Positions 43,378 to 53,269 of a stretch of DNA of 64,000 bases are shown here, piece by piece. Under the pieces are notes generated by a model. That model saw nothing but the letters and a program-made list of their open reading frames with translations. It ran no database searches and was not told where the DNA came from. The position numbers were made by a program, and so were the translations under genes. Source of the stretch: Acetomicrobium hydrogeniformans (lineage in GTDB: Bacteria; Synergistota; Synergistia; Synergistales; JAFGMB01); contig JAENYO010000008.1 of assembly GCA_016841745.1 (NCBI GenBank), positions 62,001 through 126,000 of the forward strand, in the 5' to 3' direction. How positions within the stretch are numbered: position 1 is the first letter of the stretch; every line of letters begins with the position of its first letter.

Positions 43378-44028
43378 ATGACAGAAGTTGTTTCTATCAA
43401 ATTAGAGGAAAGACTGGAAAAGGGGAAACAAAAGGTTCGAAGACTCAGATCAGAGGGGTTTATTCCCGCTACTTTTTATGGAACAGATTACAGGGAGTCT
43501 CTTACAGTAAAGGTACTCAAATCTGAGATTTACTCCAGCGTGAATTCAGCCCATAGGGAAACTGTTAGACTTGAAGCCAGTCTGCCTTCTGGGCAAAAGG
43601 AATTCTGCCTTATGAGGGAGATCCAGAGAAATCCAGTTAGTGATGAAATACTTCATATTGATCTTCTTCAACTTGTAAAGGGGCACAAGATCAAGGTCAA
43701 TGTCCCCATTGAACCTTTCAACAGGGACATTTGTAAAGGTATTAAGCTCGGAGGAGTTTTTGAGCAGGTCATTCATGAGATTGAACTTGATGTTCTGCCC
43801 AGTGAAATCCCTGAATCAATAAAAGTTGATGTTTCAGGTCTTGAACTGGGGAGTTTTATCCATCTTTCTGACCTTGAACTTCCTGAAAGTGCAGAAATCG
43901 ATGTGGATGGAGAAGAGGTCGTATTTACAGTTGCCCATGCAAGAGCAGCAGTAGAAGAATCATTAGAAGAAGAACCGACCGAAGTGGAGGTTGTAGGGAA
44001 GGGTAAACCAAAGGAGGAGACGGAGTAG
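43378..44028 (+). CDS. rplY: 50S ribosomal protein L25, CTC form
   Basis: This is the long L25/CTC protein that binds 5S rRNA and is linked to stress in Bacillus. The N-terminal L25 domain has KGKQKVRRLRSEGFIPATFYG; the C-terminal CTC beta domain has IHEIELDVLPSEIPESIKVD in part. The last 30 residues are strongly acidic. It is 216 residues long. The ribosome site GGGAGGATG precedes the ATG. prs-rplY-pth-mfd matches the Bacillus order. Confidence 0.94.
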   Translation: MTEVVSIKLEERLEKGKQKVRRLRSEGFIPATFYGTDYRESLTVKVLKSEIYSSVNSAHRETVRLEASLPSGQKEFCLMREIQRNPVSDEILHIDLLQLVKGHKIKVNVPIEPFNRDICKGIKLGGVFEQVIHEIELDVLPSEIPESIKVDVSGLELGSFIHLSDLELPESAEIDVDGEEVVFTVAHARAAVEESLEEEPTEVEVVGKGKPKEETE

Positions 44029-44032
44029 TCCA

Positions 44033-44617
44033 TTGCGTCTCATCGTAGGTCTTGGTAATCCTGGCCCGAAATATACATTTACGAGACATAACGTTGGTTG
44101 GCTTGTAGTTGACCATATGGTTTCTCAGGAAAGCTGTGGGACCCCCGAAATGAGGCACAAAGCCATGTTCTGGGGTCCTATTGTTCTTCATGATCAGAGG
44201 TCTCTGATACTAAAACCCCTTACATATATGAATCTGAGCGGACTTGCTGTACTAAGTGCTGTATCCAGGTTTGCAATTTCTCTGGAAGATATTCTTGTGG
44301 TATATGATGATATGGCTCTCCCATTCGGAGACACCCGTCTAAGGGCAAAAGGTTCTTCTGCTGGGCATAAGGGTATCCAGTCTATCATCAATACTCTGGG
44401 CTCACAGAATATTCCCCGACTGAGAATCGGTATAGGATCTCCAGGGAAGGATGACAATGTTGATCATGTTCTTTCCAATTTTAACAAAGAAGAACAGGCA
44501 TTATTACCCGATGTTCTCGAAAAAGCCTGTTCCGGCATAAGAATGTGGCTACAGCATGATATTCAAAAAGCCATGAATACAGTAAATTCCCAGAGCGCCC
44601 TCCAGGGAGCGCCATAA
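44033..44617 (+). CDS. pth: Peptidyl-tRNA hydrolase
   Basis: Pth frees tRNA from stalled peptidyl-tRNA. The 194-residue protein has the catalytic histidine region VGLGNPGPKY and RHNVGWLVVD, plus DDMALPFGDTRLRAKGSSAGH and KGIQSI. The start is a TTG at 44033, six bases after GGAG and only four after the rplY stop. Length and motifs are standard. Confidence 0.95.
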   Translation: MRLIVGLGNPGPKYTFTRHNVGWLVVDHMVSQESCGTPEMRHKAMFWGPIVLHDQRSLILKPLTYMNLSGLAVLSAVSRFAISLEDILVVYDDMALPFGDTRLRAKGSSAGHKGIQSIINTLGSQNIPRLRIGIGSPGKDDNVDHVLSNFNKEEQALLPDVLEKACSGIRMWLQHDIQKAMNTVNSQSALQGAP

Positions 44618-44659
44618 TGATGTTTCTGATCCGATTGATTATTACGGAGTGATATCCTA

Positions 44660-47600
44660 TTGTTGAAGGAACCCGTGTATTCTGATACTTCTTCCATATG
44701 GGAAATAGAACCCCAACTGTGGGATAAAGGAGTTACCCTTAGACTCCCTGTCGGGGGAGCTTCTTTACCCTGGATCTGTAGAAACCCTTCGTCACCTCTT
44801 CTGGTAGTCCTCCCGAATCATCGTCTTCTTTCCGAGTTTTTCAATGATTGGAGAAGCCTTTTCGTAGACCCCATATATGAACTTAAAGAGATACCCCTTG
44901 ATGTGGACTCATTCCAGGACATGGCACTCTATATACAGAGGGGTGAGACCCTTAAGGAGTGGGCTTCACTTGGTGGACTCATGCTGGCAACACCTGGTGC
45001 CCTGATAACTCCTGTCAGAGAATCTTCTTCTGTCTTTCTTATAAGAAAAGGAAAGGATATTTCAAGGGAGATATTTATTTCCTGGATCAACGAACAGGGT
45101 TATCATCAATGTGAGAATGTCTGGTCTCCCGGCCAATATGTCCTTCGTGGAAGTATTATTGATGTTTATGATCCTGCCTTTCATTATCCGATCCGACTTG
45201 AGTTCTTCGATGAGACCCTGGAGCAGATCCGTTTCTTTAAACCCAGAACACAGCAGAGCATTGGCTTCGTCGATGAGGTGGAATTACATGGCATAAAATC
45301 CCATAGTTCATGTTCCCCTTTCCAGATGTTTCCTAAGAATCATCATGTCCTGCTCTATGATCCCGGAAAGATCGAAAATCAGGCAGAAACCTATTTGTGG
45401 CTATGGCAAAGCCTTGGAGAGAAGAGCAAAGGGATTTCAGACCAGAGCTGGAATGAAGTTTACAATAAGTTGAAAGAAAACCCGCTTATAAGGGTTTCTC
45501 AGGCTGAAATTACATACGAAGTTTCTGGAAAGGAAATGAGGATCTATTCCTGTCCACATTTTAAGGGTCGAGTAGAAGAATTTCAGGTCCAATGTCGAAC
45601 CTGGTTAAGCAGCCAGCAGAATGTGGTGCTTTATTCTACAAACGAAAGATATGTGGAACTGGCGAAAGATATGGGAATCCGCTGCTACAGGAAATTTCTG
45701 TCAAGGGGTTTTCTCGATCGGCACACCGGATCGGTAATCCTGTCTGATCTTGAATTAGCCGGACTAACTTCTTCCCCAACCCAGGATTCCGAAATACCCT
45801 TTCCTTTTGAATGGAACAGGAAACTTTCTGCTGGTGACTGGGTTATCCATGCAGAATACGGGGTCGCACTCTTCTCCGGACTTGAAACTGTACACATGGA
45901 TGATGTCGATACAGATATGTTTGTTCTGCAATTTGCTGGTGAGAAAAGGCTCCTTATGCCGATTACACAATTTTCAAAACTTTCAAGGCTATCTGTATTT
46001 CCTGGATCAGATGTGGTTCCTGATTGCCTTGGTGGAAAGAAATGGAAGAAACAGATTACTAAAGATCGGGAAAAGGCCAGACAGGAAGCGAAGGAGTTAC
46101 TGAAACTCTATGCTGCACGTGAAATCCTCAAAGGGACTGCCTTCCCTGAAGATGGCGAATATATGCATCTACTCGAAAAATCTTTTCCCTTTGATGAAAC
46201 TGCAGACCAGTTGCTGGCCATAGAATCTGTAAAAGCTGACATGGAGCGAGTAACCCCGATGGACAGGCTTATTGTCGGGGATGTGGGATATGGGAAGACT
46301 GAGATAGCCATAAGAGCTGCTATGAAAGCTGTTGAGGCCGGCAAACAGGTTGCGGTGCTTGTTCCTACGACCATACTTGCTCAGCAGCACTACAACACTT
46401 TTGTTACACGGATGTCAGGTTTTCCTGTCAGGATAGAAGCTCTTTCCCGCTTTGTTAAATCTTCCAGACAGAAAGAAATATTGAATGACATCGGCAAGGG
46501 GAAAGTAGATATACTTATCGGTACGCAGAGACTTCTTCAGAAAGACATGGTTTTCAGGGATCTGGGACTCCTCATAGTGGATGAAGAACATCGCTTTGGT
46601 GTTATGCATAAGGAAAAGATAAAGGATTCTTACAAGCAGGTTGATGTCTTGACCCTTACGGCGACACCCATCCCACGTACCCTTTCCATGTCTCTGAGAG
46701 GGCTTAAGGGAATATCTGTAATGGCTACTCCTCCGGAAAACAGGATGCCCGTTGTGACTTTTGTCGGTCCATGGCGTGATGACATTGTAAGAAAAGCCAT
46801 TTCCCGCGAATTATCCAGGGGGGGACAGGTCTTCTTTGTCCACAACAGAGTGGAAACCATTGAGAAAAAAGCTGCAATTCTGAGGTCCCTTTTTCCTGAT
46901 GCTTCTGTTACAGTTGCTCATGGACAGATGAAAGAGCGTGAACTTGAGAAGAATATGCTTTCCTTTTACAGTGGCGAAACAGATCTGCTGGTGTGTACTA
47001 CCATAGTTGAAAGTGGTCTTGACGTTGGAAGGGCTAATACCATGGTTATAGATGAAGCCCATGAACTAGGCCTTGCACAGCTTTACCAGTTGAGAGGCAG
47101 GATCGGAAGACGTGGAGAAACCGGTTATGCATTTTTTCATTATCCCGAAGATAAGATACTTTCAAAAGACGCAACTGAAAGACTGGAAGCTATTGCAAAT
47201 CTGGGGATTTCCGGTACCGGCTATAACCTTTCTATGCAGGATCTGAGCATAAGGGGGGCGGGAGAGCTTGTCGGGACAAGACAGCATGGAAGTTCGGCCA
47301 GAATGGGCCTTGATTACTATTATGATCTCCTTGAAGATGAGATCAACAAACTCAGGGGACTTCATTTTTCTGAAACAGAAGTTTCCGTTGAGATCGCAAT
47401 CACCATCCCTGAGTCGTACATACCACAGGAAGGGGTACGTATAAGCCTTTATCGAAGACTTCTACAGTTTTCTGATCTCAGAGAACTTAACGATCTCAGA
47501 TCAGAAATGATTGACCGTTTTGGTCCCTTACCCCAGGTTGTACAATATCTTCTGGATGTCTGTCTATTAAGAAAGGCTGGACCTGCCTTAGGAATAAGTG

Positions 47601-47815
47601 TAGTTCTTAGCAAACAAAAAGAGACTGTTGTGCATTATTCAGGAGACAAAACACCCCTGTTCAGGAATTCATGCAATGGTTGGATATTCAATGAATCCAC
47701 TGGTTCTGGTCCGGGGGGCTACAGGGGTATGAGAACACTTGCGGAACTTGTAGTCAGATTAAAGGCTATAGTTGAGATGGATCCTAAAACAGGAGGTGAA
47801 CCAGGGATTGAATAA
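44660..47815 (+). CDS. mfd: Transcription-repair coupling factor
   Basis: Mfd removes RNA polymerase stalled at DNA damage and recruits the UvrABC enzymes. The N-terminal UvrB-like module is followed by the RNA-polymerase-interaction domain (GDWVIHAEYGVALFSG, near 392), and then a RecG-like translocase with Walker A GDVGYGKTE (near 540), DEEHRFG and TATPIPRTLS. The C-terminal regulatory domain ends the chain. At 1051 residues it is about 100 shorter than typical, mainly in the N-terminal module. The start is a TTG at 44660 or 44663. Confidence 0.95.
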   Translation: MLKEPVYSDTSSIWEIEPQLWDKGVTLRLPVGGASLPWICRNPSSPLLVVLPNHRLLSEFFNDWRSLFVDPIYELKEIPLDVDSFQDMALYIQRGETLKEWASLGGLMLATPGALITPVRESSSVFLIRKGKDISREIFISWINEQGYHQCENVWSPGQYVLRGSIIDVYDPAFHYPIRLEFFDETLEQIRFFKPRTQQSIGFVDEVELHGIKSHSSCSPFQMFPKNHHVLLYDPGKIENQAETYLWLWQSLGEKSKGISDQSWNEVYNKLKENPLIRVSQAEITYEVSGKEMRIYSCPHFKGRVEEFQVQCRTWLSSQQNVVLYSTNERYVELAKDMGIRCYRKFLSRGFLDRHTGSVILSDLELAGLTSSPTQDSEIPFPFEWNRKLSAGDWVIHAEYGVALFSGLETVHMDDVDTDMFVLQFAGEKRLLMPITQFSKLSRLSVFPGSDVVPDCLGGKKWKKQITKDREKARQEAKELLKLYAAREILKGTAFPEDGEYMHLLEKSFPFDETADQLLAIESVKADMERVTPMDRLIVGDVGYGKTEIAIRAAMKAVEAGKQVAVLVPTTILAQQHYNTFVTRMSGFPVRIEALSRFVKSSRQKEILNDIGKGKVDILIGTQRLLQKDMVFRDLGLLIVDEEHRFGVMHKEKIKDSYKQVDVLTLTATPIPRTLSMSLRGLKGISVMATPPENRMPVVTFVGPWRDDIVRKAISRELSRGGQVFFVHNRVETIEKKAAILRSLFPDASVTVAHGQMKERELEKNMLSFYSGETDLLVCTTIVESGLDVGRANTMVIDEAHELGLAQLYQLRGRIGRRGETGYAFFHYPEDKILSKDATERLEAIANLGISGTGYNLSMQDLSIRGAGELVGTRQHGSSARMGLDYYYDLLEDEINKLRGLHFSETEVSVEIAITIPESYIPQEGVRISLYRRLLQFSDLRELNDLRSEMIDRFGPLPQVVQYLLDVCLLRKAGPALGISVVLSKQKETVVHYSGDKTPLFRNSCNGWIFNESTGSGPGGYRGMRTLAELVVRLKAIVEMDPKTGGEPGIE

Positions 47816-48659
47816 GAAAATGAATAATACGGGAAGCACTTTTCAGGAACTTGTGGATGTAATGCACAGACTTAGGGCCCCTGGGGGATGTCCATGGGAC
47901 AGAGAACAGACCTTTGATTCTCTTAGAACTTACATAATCGAAGAATCCTATGAATTGGTGGATGCAATTACCAGTAAGGATATTGAAGAAATAATTGAGG
48001 AGAGTGGAGACCTGCTTCTGCAGCCTGTTTTCATTGCGACAATAGCAGAGGAGAAGGGGCTTTTCCATCTCTCTGATATACTGGAGGTACTTCGGGATAA
48101 GCTCATACGGAGACATCCTCACGTTTTTGCCGATACAGATGTACAAAACAGCCAGGATGTACTGAAAAACTGGGAAAAAATAAAGACTGCTGAAAAAAAG
48201 AATAACTCCAAGGGCAAAGATCATTCTGTCCTTTCAGGTGTCCCAATCAACCTGCCGGCACTGGTAAAAGCATATCGCACCCAGGAAAAAGCAGCTAATG
48301 TTGGATTTGACTGGCCCAAGGGTGATAGACTCCCTTTGTTTGACAAGATAGAAGAGGAAATTGGAGAATTAAAAGAAGCTCTGTATCATGAAACACCTTC
48401 AGCAGTTGAAGACGAGATGGGAGACCTCTTTTTTGCCCTGGTAAACCTGGCCCGTCATTTAGATATTGAACCGGAGGTTGCCCTTCAGAAGGCATGCTTG
48501 AAATTCAACCGGAGATTCAGGGCTGTGGAGGAGAAGGTCCATTCTTCAGGTAAGACCTGGGATGGTCATACCCTTGAGGAACTTGATGAATTATGGGAAT
48601 GTTCAAAGAAGGAGATTCGGGAAAAGAGATCTCTCGATAGTAAGGGAGGAATGGATTAA
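47808..48659 (+). CDS. mazG: Nucleoside triphosphate pyrophosphohydrolase MazG
   Basis: MazG cleaves (d)NTPs to monophosphates and pyrophosphate, cleaning up abnormal nucleotides. Two tandem MazG folds are visible. The first has CPWDREQTFDSL and EESYELVDAI with EESGDLLLQ; the second, after about residue 165, has EEEIGELKEAL and EDEMGDLFFALVN. The likely start is the TTG at 47808, eight bases from a very strong AGGAGGTGA that lies inside mfd; the ATG at 47820 is 20 bases away from it. It overlaps mfd by eight bases. Confidence 0.93.
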   Translation: MNKKMNNTGSTFQELVDVMHRLRAPGGCPWDREQTFDSLRTYIIEESYELVDAITSKDIEEIIEESGDLLLQPVFIATIAEEKGLFHLSDILEVLRDKLIRRHPHVFADTDVQNSQDVLKNWEKIKTAEKKNNSKGKDHSVLSGVPINLPALVKAYRTQEKAANVGFDWPKGDRLPLFDKIEEEIGELKEALYHETPSAVEDEMGDLFFALVNLARHLDIEPEVALQKACLKFNRRFRAVEEKVHSSGKTWDGHTLEELDELWECSKKEIREKRSLDSKGGMD

Positions 48660-48661
48660 CC

Positions 48662-50089
48662 ATGGTTGAACCAGTCAAAGGTTCTGAAAATAGCTGTCTG
48701 ACTAAAGTTGGAATAACTGAAACAGCTCTAAGGGATGCACACCAGTCTCTCATTGCCACACGTCTGAGAATAGAGGATATGCTCCCTGTAGTTGATCTTA
48801 TGGATGAGGTCGGCTATCATTCCCTTGAAGTATGGGGAGGGGCTACCTTTGATACATGCATGAGATTCCTTGATGAAGATCCATGGGAAAGACTTCGTAC
48901 TCTCAGAAAACGATTCAAAAAGACCAAGCTGCAGATGCTATTGAGGGGACAGAACATTGTAGGGTATCGTCATTATGCTGATGATACAGTAAGAGAGTTT
49001 GTTAAAAGAGCAGTTGGTAATGGACTTGATATTATAAGGATCTTTGATGCCCTGAATGATCTTAAAAATATGGAAATAGCAGCTGACCAGGTTAAAAAAG
49101 AAGGAGCCCATCTTCAACTTTCTATGTCTTATACCCTTTCTCCCGTGCACACGCTGGAAGCCTTTGGAGACATGGCCTTGCATATGAAAGAAATGGGAGC
49201 TGATTCCATATGTATCAAGGATATGGCTGGTCTCCTGTCTCCAGTTGCCTCGCAAAAGCTTGTAAAGGCTATCAAGGATACAACAGGACTGCCGGTTCAA
49301 ATTCACTGTCATTATACAAGTGGTATGGCTTCAATGGCTTACCTTGCAGGTATTCAATCTGGAGCTGATGTTGTCGATTGTGCGATTTCCCCTCTTTCAA
49401 TGGGTACAAGCCAGCCTGCTACTGAAGCCATTGTTGCAGCCCTCCAGGGGGGAGATAATGACACTGGTTTAGCACTTAAAGATCTGGTCCCCATTGCTAA
49501 GCATTTCAAAGAAGCTCGTGGCAAATATAGTGAACTTCTTGTAAAACTTGCCGGGGTCGACATAAACGTTCTTATGTACCAGATCCCCGGAGGGATGTAT
49601 TCGAACCTGACCAACCAGCTGAATGAACAGAATGCTCTTGATAAACTGGAGGACGTCCTCAAGGAGGTCCCAAGAGTCAGGGAAGAAATGGGCTATCCGC
49701 CACTTGTAACCCCGACGAGCCAGCTTGTGGGTACCCAGGCGACGCTCAATGTCCTTACAGGTGAAAGATGGAAGATAGTCCCCACAGAAGTTCGGAATTA
49801 CTTCCTTGGTTATTATGGAACCCCTCCAGGGAAACTAGACCCGGTTGCAAGACAGAAGGCAATTGGTGATAATATCCCTATAACCTGTAGACCCGGAGAG
49901 ATACTTCAACCTGAAATCGAAAAGGCAAAGCAGGCTGTGAAAGGCTGGGCTATCCAGCCAGAAGATGTTCTGAGTTATATTCTATTTCCATCTGTTGCAA
50001 AAGATTTCCTTGTTCGAAAATTTGCCCGTGCTATGAAAAGGGACGTTGGTTTGGAAAACCTGATAGACGATTCAGCCTATCCTTTATGA
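48662..50089 (+). CDS. Biotin-dependent carboxyltransferase subunit without biotin domain (OadA/PycB type)
   Basis: The 475-residue protein is the carboxyltransferase part of oxaloacetate decarboxylase alpha or pyruvate carboxylase subunit B. A TIM barrel starts ITETALRDAHQSL and includes RGQNIVGYRHY, the carbamylated-lysine region SICIKDMAGLL and the metal-binding HCHYTSGMAS. A conserved helical domain follows from about residue 300. The chain stops where the C-terminal biotinyl domain (MKM motif) would begin. The partner biotin protein and the membrane or carboxylase subunits are not in the window. It follows mazG after two bases, so it is in the mfd operon. Direction of the reaction is unknown. 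Confidence 0.88.
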   Translation: MVEPVKGSENSCLTKVGITETALRDAHQSLIATRLRIEDMLPVVDLMDEVGYHSLEVWGGATFDTCMRFLDEDPWERLRTLRKRFKKTKLQMLLRGQNIVGYRHYADDTVREFVKRAVGNGLDIIRIFDALNDLKNMEIAADQVKKEGAHLQLSMSYTLSPVHTLEAFGDMALHMKEMGADSICIKDMAGLLSPVASQKLVKAIKDTTGLPVQIHCHYTSGMASMAYLAGIQSGADVVDCAISPLSMGTSQPATEAIVAALQGGDNDTGLALKDLVPIAKHFKEARGKYSELLVKLAGVDINVLMYQIPGGMYSNLTNQLNEQNALDKLEDVLKEVPRVREEMGYPPLVTPTSQLVGTQATLNVLTGERWKIVPTEVRNYFLGYYGTPPGKLDPVARQKAIGDNIPITCRPGEILQPEIEKAKQAVKGWAIQPEDVLSYILFPSVAKDFLVRKFARAMKRDVGLENLIDDSAYPL

Positions 50090-50241
50090 TCTTGATGCTG
50101 AAGTCCAGCATAACAGCTGATGAACCAGGTCTGAAACTGTCAGGTCCCTGCAGTATCTAAGCAAGACATACGTATAGTTGGGACCTTAACCGCTCCTGTT
50201 GATTGTGAAGAAGGAAGTGAAGGATAATTTCTGAAGAGGTA

Positions 50242-51222
50242 ATGTCATTGGAAGATCAGAAAAGAATTATTGAAATAGGTGATGGTGAAGTGCTTTCACG
50301 ACTTCTTGGAAATAAGGATGAGAATATCCGTATCCTCGAACAACGATTCCCCATTCGTCTTGGTGTCAGGGGTACCAAGCTTATCCTTCAGGGTCCTGAT
50401 AAAAATGTTCTGGTGATGGTGTCGGCTTTTATTTCCCAGATACATCAGGTTGCTATAAAGGGGCACAGGATTACTCCTGCAGATGTTCGGTATGCACTTG
50501 ATGTTATAGCAGAGGATGGGAAGGTCGATCTTGCTCCCCTTTACAATGATGTTATTGTTACTACGTCGAGGGGCAAACCTGTTCGACCCAGAACTTCGGG
50601 CCAGAAAGATTATATCGAATCCATGAGAAATAATGATATAGTTTTTTCTATAGGTCCTGCCGGTACGGGGAAGACCTATCTTGCCGTTTGTCATGCAGTA
50701 GCTCTTTTAAAGGCTTCCAAGATAAGCCGGATCATTTTAGTCAGGCCGGCAGTCGAAGCAGGAGAAAGTCTGGGTTTTCTTCCTGGTGATCTGCGGGAAA
50801 AGGTTGAACCTTATGTAAGGCCTCTCTATGATGCCCTTTACGACCTTTTTTCACCAGAGAGATTCATTCGTTACGTCGACAAGAACATCATCGAGATCGC
50901 ACCTCTGGCTTATATGCGGGGAAGAACCCTTAATGACAGTTTTATCATCCTGGATGAGGCCCAGAATACAACTCCTGAGCAGATGAAGATGTTCCTTACA
51001 CGGCTGGGTTTTGGTTCCAAAGCTGTAATAACAGGTGATATTACGCAGATCGATCTGCCTTCGGGCAAACAGTCCGGCCTCAAGGAGGTACAGCATATTC
51101 TGGATGGTATCGAGGGAATACAATTTATCTCTCTTACTAACAGGGACGTGGTGCGGCACCACATTGTCCAAAAAGTAGTAAAGGCTTATGAGATCTATGA
51201 AGAACGCAGAAAATCGCAATAA
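50242..51222 (+). CDS. phoH: PhoH-family ATPase
   Basis: The 326-residue protein has a short N-terminal KH-like region and a PhoH P-loop domain with Walker A GPAGTGKTYL (near 140), RPAVEAGESLGFLPGD and Walker B FIILDEAQNTTPEQMKM. PhoH-like proteins next to ybeY are thought to work in RNA metabolism and ribosome maturation. The start is the ATG at 50242 or the TTG at 50248. The preceding 152-base gap shows no convincing gene or terminator. The 3' end overlaps pgpH by 35 bases. Confidence 0.94.
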   Translation: MSLEDQKRIIEIGDGEVLSRLLGNKDENIRILEQRFPIRLGVRGTKLILQGPDKNVLVMVSAFISQIHQVAIKGHRITPADVRYALDVIAEDGKVDLAPLYNDVIVTTSRGKPVRPRTSGQKDYIESMRNNDIVFSIGPAGTGKTYLAVCHAVALLKASKISRIILVRPAVEAGESLGFLPGDLREKVEPYVRPLYDALYDLFSPERFIRYVDKNIIEIAPLAYMRGRTLNDSFIILDEAQNTTPEQMKMFLTRLGFGSKAVITGDITQIDLPSGKQSGLKEVQHILDGIEGIQFISLTNRDVVRHHIVQKVVKAYEIYEERRKSQ

Positions 51223-53269
51223 TCGGAATAAACGGGGTGAAAACATATCTTTTTCAAGGATAGGATCATGGCTCAGAATCAAGATGCCATGGTTTCCTTT
51301 CTTTGTGCTTCTGCTTTTTTCCATATCCCTGCTTTTTACACGCTGGATGATAGGGGAGAGTAAGAGTGGCTACATGGTGAATCAGCCTTCACCCATTACT
51401 TACTATGCCCTGTATCAGATACGTTATGCCGATCATGAATCCACTGAAGATATTCGCAAGATTGCAGGCGATGTAGTGAAAGGCGTTATTGTAGAAAAAA
51501 CAGATGTTCTTAACAAGATCCGAATGGATTTGGAAGCTCTGCGTGATACAGATCTTTCCGAAACGACACTCTCACCCATCCTGAAGGACCTGATAGCCAG
51601 TCTATCCGAAGAAAAACGGTCCATCCTCGGCGGTTATGCCTTTTCAGTTGGACAGGAGGTACTTCATTCAGGGCAGTTTGGCCTTGCAGATCAGGAGACT
51701 CTTTCTTCTATTACGTGGGATATGGTGGATAAAACAGACTTACCGAGCAGCGACAGGAACATACTTTACCAGATACTGGAACAGGTTATAAAGCCTGTCG
51801 TTTCAATAGATCCAGTTATCACGGAAGAAGTCAGGGATACATTGAGATCCAGGATCTCCCCTTTGGAACGAGTGCTAATGCCAGGTGATGTCATAATCCA
51901 GAAGGGAGATGTAGTTACTCCAGGATTGGCAGTTATTCTCAGAGCGCAGGGTTATCCCGAAAGCCGATTCCCCTTTAAACAGATACTGCTCGTCTTTATG
52001 GGAGTTATTTTATGGGTTCTATGGCTCAATAAAAGAATGTACGAGATCGAGTATGACAGAAATGCCAGACAGGGCTGGCTGTATATTACCAGCCTGATCG
52101 GAGTAGGATGGGTATTCCTGTATATTTCCCAATTCCTGGGGGGAGAGAGCACTGGTCTGCTAATCCTTGCGGGATGGGCTTATCTCACACTTCCCATTGA
52201 ACTTGCCTTTCAAGTCGTTCTTGGCGGAAGCCTTTTGGGAGCTTTTATCGTTGCCGGATTTTCAGCAGGTAATGTTGTAATAATAGGTCTTGCCGGATGT
52301 GGTTCTGGTTTTCTGGGGTATTTCCTTTTCAGGAACATACATTCCAGGTCACAATTATGGCGACATTTATTCTTCCTTGGAGTATTTATTTCTATTCTTG
52401 GCATATCTATAAAATGGGCTATCGGGTTACCTGTTTCTCTGGAGAGAATGATCCTCAATCTGCTTTACAGTGGCCTGGGGGCTCTTATTGCAATAGCCCT
52501 GTTACCTGTACTTGAAAATTTTTTTGATGTTCTCTCTCCACTCAGGCTGCTGGAATTGAGCAACCCTTCTCATCCCCTGCTTAAAAAGTTGCAGCTTGAG
52601 GCACCAGGCACTTATCACCATTCTCTTATGGTAGGGAATCTCGCTGAAGCTGCTGCAGATTCTCTTGGCCTGAATTCAAACCTGATAAAGGCTGGCGCCT
52701 ACTATCATGATATAGGCAAATTACAAAGGCCTCATTTCTTCGTTGAAAACCAGCATCAGGGTGATAATGTTCATGACAGGATTGCTCCATCATTATCTGC
52801 ACTTTCCATAATAGCTCATGTACGTGAAGGAGTTGAACTTGCAAGGGAATACAAACTTCCAGGCCGCATCAGTGATTTTATTGTTGAACACCATGGGAAG
52901 ACCTGTCTTTCATATTTTTACAGGAAGGCAAGAAACCAGGGAGAAAATATACCTAAAGAACAATTCTGTTACCCGGGCCCAAAGCCTAGAACAAAGGAAA
53001 CTGCATTGCTTATGCTTGTTGATTCCATCGAGGCTGCGGTGAGAGCTGATACCCGAAATATATCGACTCCCCAGGATCTTGAGGAGATCATCCAGAATGT
53101 TATTGAAGCCAAGATCCTTGAGGGACAACTTGACAACATAGATTTCACGCTTAAAGATTTGTCAAAAGTAAGGGAAGCCTTGCTTTATACACTGCAATCT
53201 ATGTATCATACTCGGCGGGTACGTAACCTGCACGAAGAAGTGAAAAATACTGAGGAGGGAAATGAATGA
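51188..53269 (+). CDS. pgpH: Cyclic di-AMP phosphodiesterase PgpH (7TMR-HD protein)
   Basis: PgpH breaks c-di-AMP down to pApA. An N-terminal membrane helix (near residue 38) leads to a large extracytoplasmic domain. Seven membrane segments follow (about residues 260-450) and then a cytoplasmic HD domain with GTYHHSLMVGNLA and the metal pair in YYHDIGK (near 508). It is 693 residues long, typical. The start inside phoH (ATG at 51188 or 51197) is uncertain. It overlaps ybeY by four bases (ATGA). Confidence 0.95.
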   Translation: MRSMKNAENRNNRNKRGENISFSRIGSWLRIKMPWFPFFVLLLFSISLLFTRWMIGESKSGYMVNQPSPITYYALYQIRYADHESTEDIRKIAGDVVKGVIVEKTDVLNKIRMDLEALRDTDLSETTLSPILKDLIASLSEEKRSILGGYAFSVGQEVLHSGQFGLADQETLSSITWDMVDKTDLPSSDRNILYQILEQVIKPVVSIDPVITEEVRDTLRSRISPLERVLMPGDVIIQKGDVVTPGLAVILRAQGYPESRFPFKQILLVFMGVILWVLWLNKRMYEIEYDRNARQGWLYITSLIGVGWVFLYISQFLGGESTGLLILAGWAYLTLPIELAFQVVLGGSLLGAFIVAGFSAGNVVIIGLAGCGSGFLGYFLFRNIHSRSQLWRHLFFLGVFISILGISIKWAIGLPVSLERMILNLLYSGLGALIAIALLPVLENFFDVLSPLRLLELSNPSHPLLKKLQLEAPGTYHHSLMVGNLAEAAADSLGLNSNLIKAGAYYHDIGKLQRPHFFVENQHQGDNVHDRIAPSLSALSIIAHVREGVELAREYKLPGRISDFIVEHHGKTCLSYFYRKARNQGENIPKEQFCYPGPKPRTKETALLMLVDSIEAAVRADTRNISTPQDLEEIIQNVIEAKILEGQLDNIDFTLKDLSKVREALLYTLQSMYHTRRVRNLHEEVKNTEEGNE

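Noticed and set aside
50090-50241. Seven-base inverted repeat (AGGTCCC and GGGACCT) before phoH
   Set aside because: The arms are short and the spacing is long (about 40 bases); likely chance.
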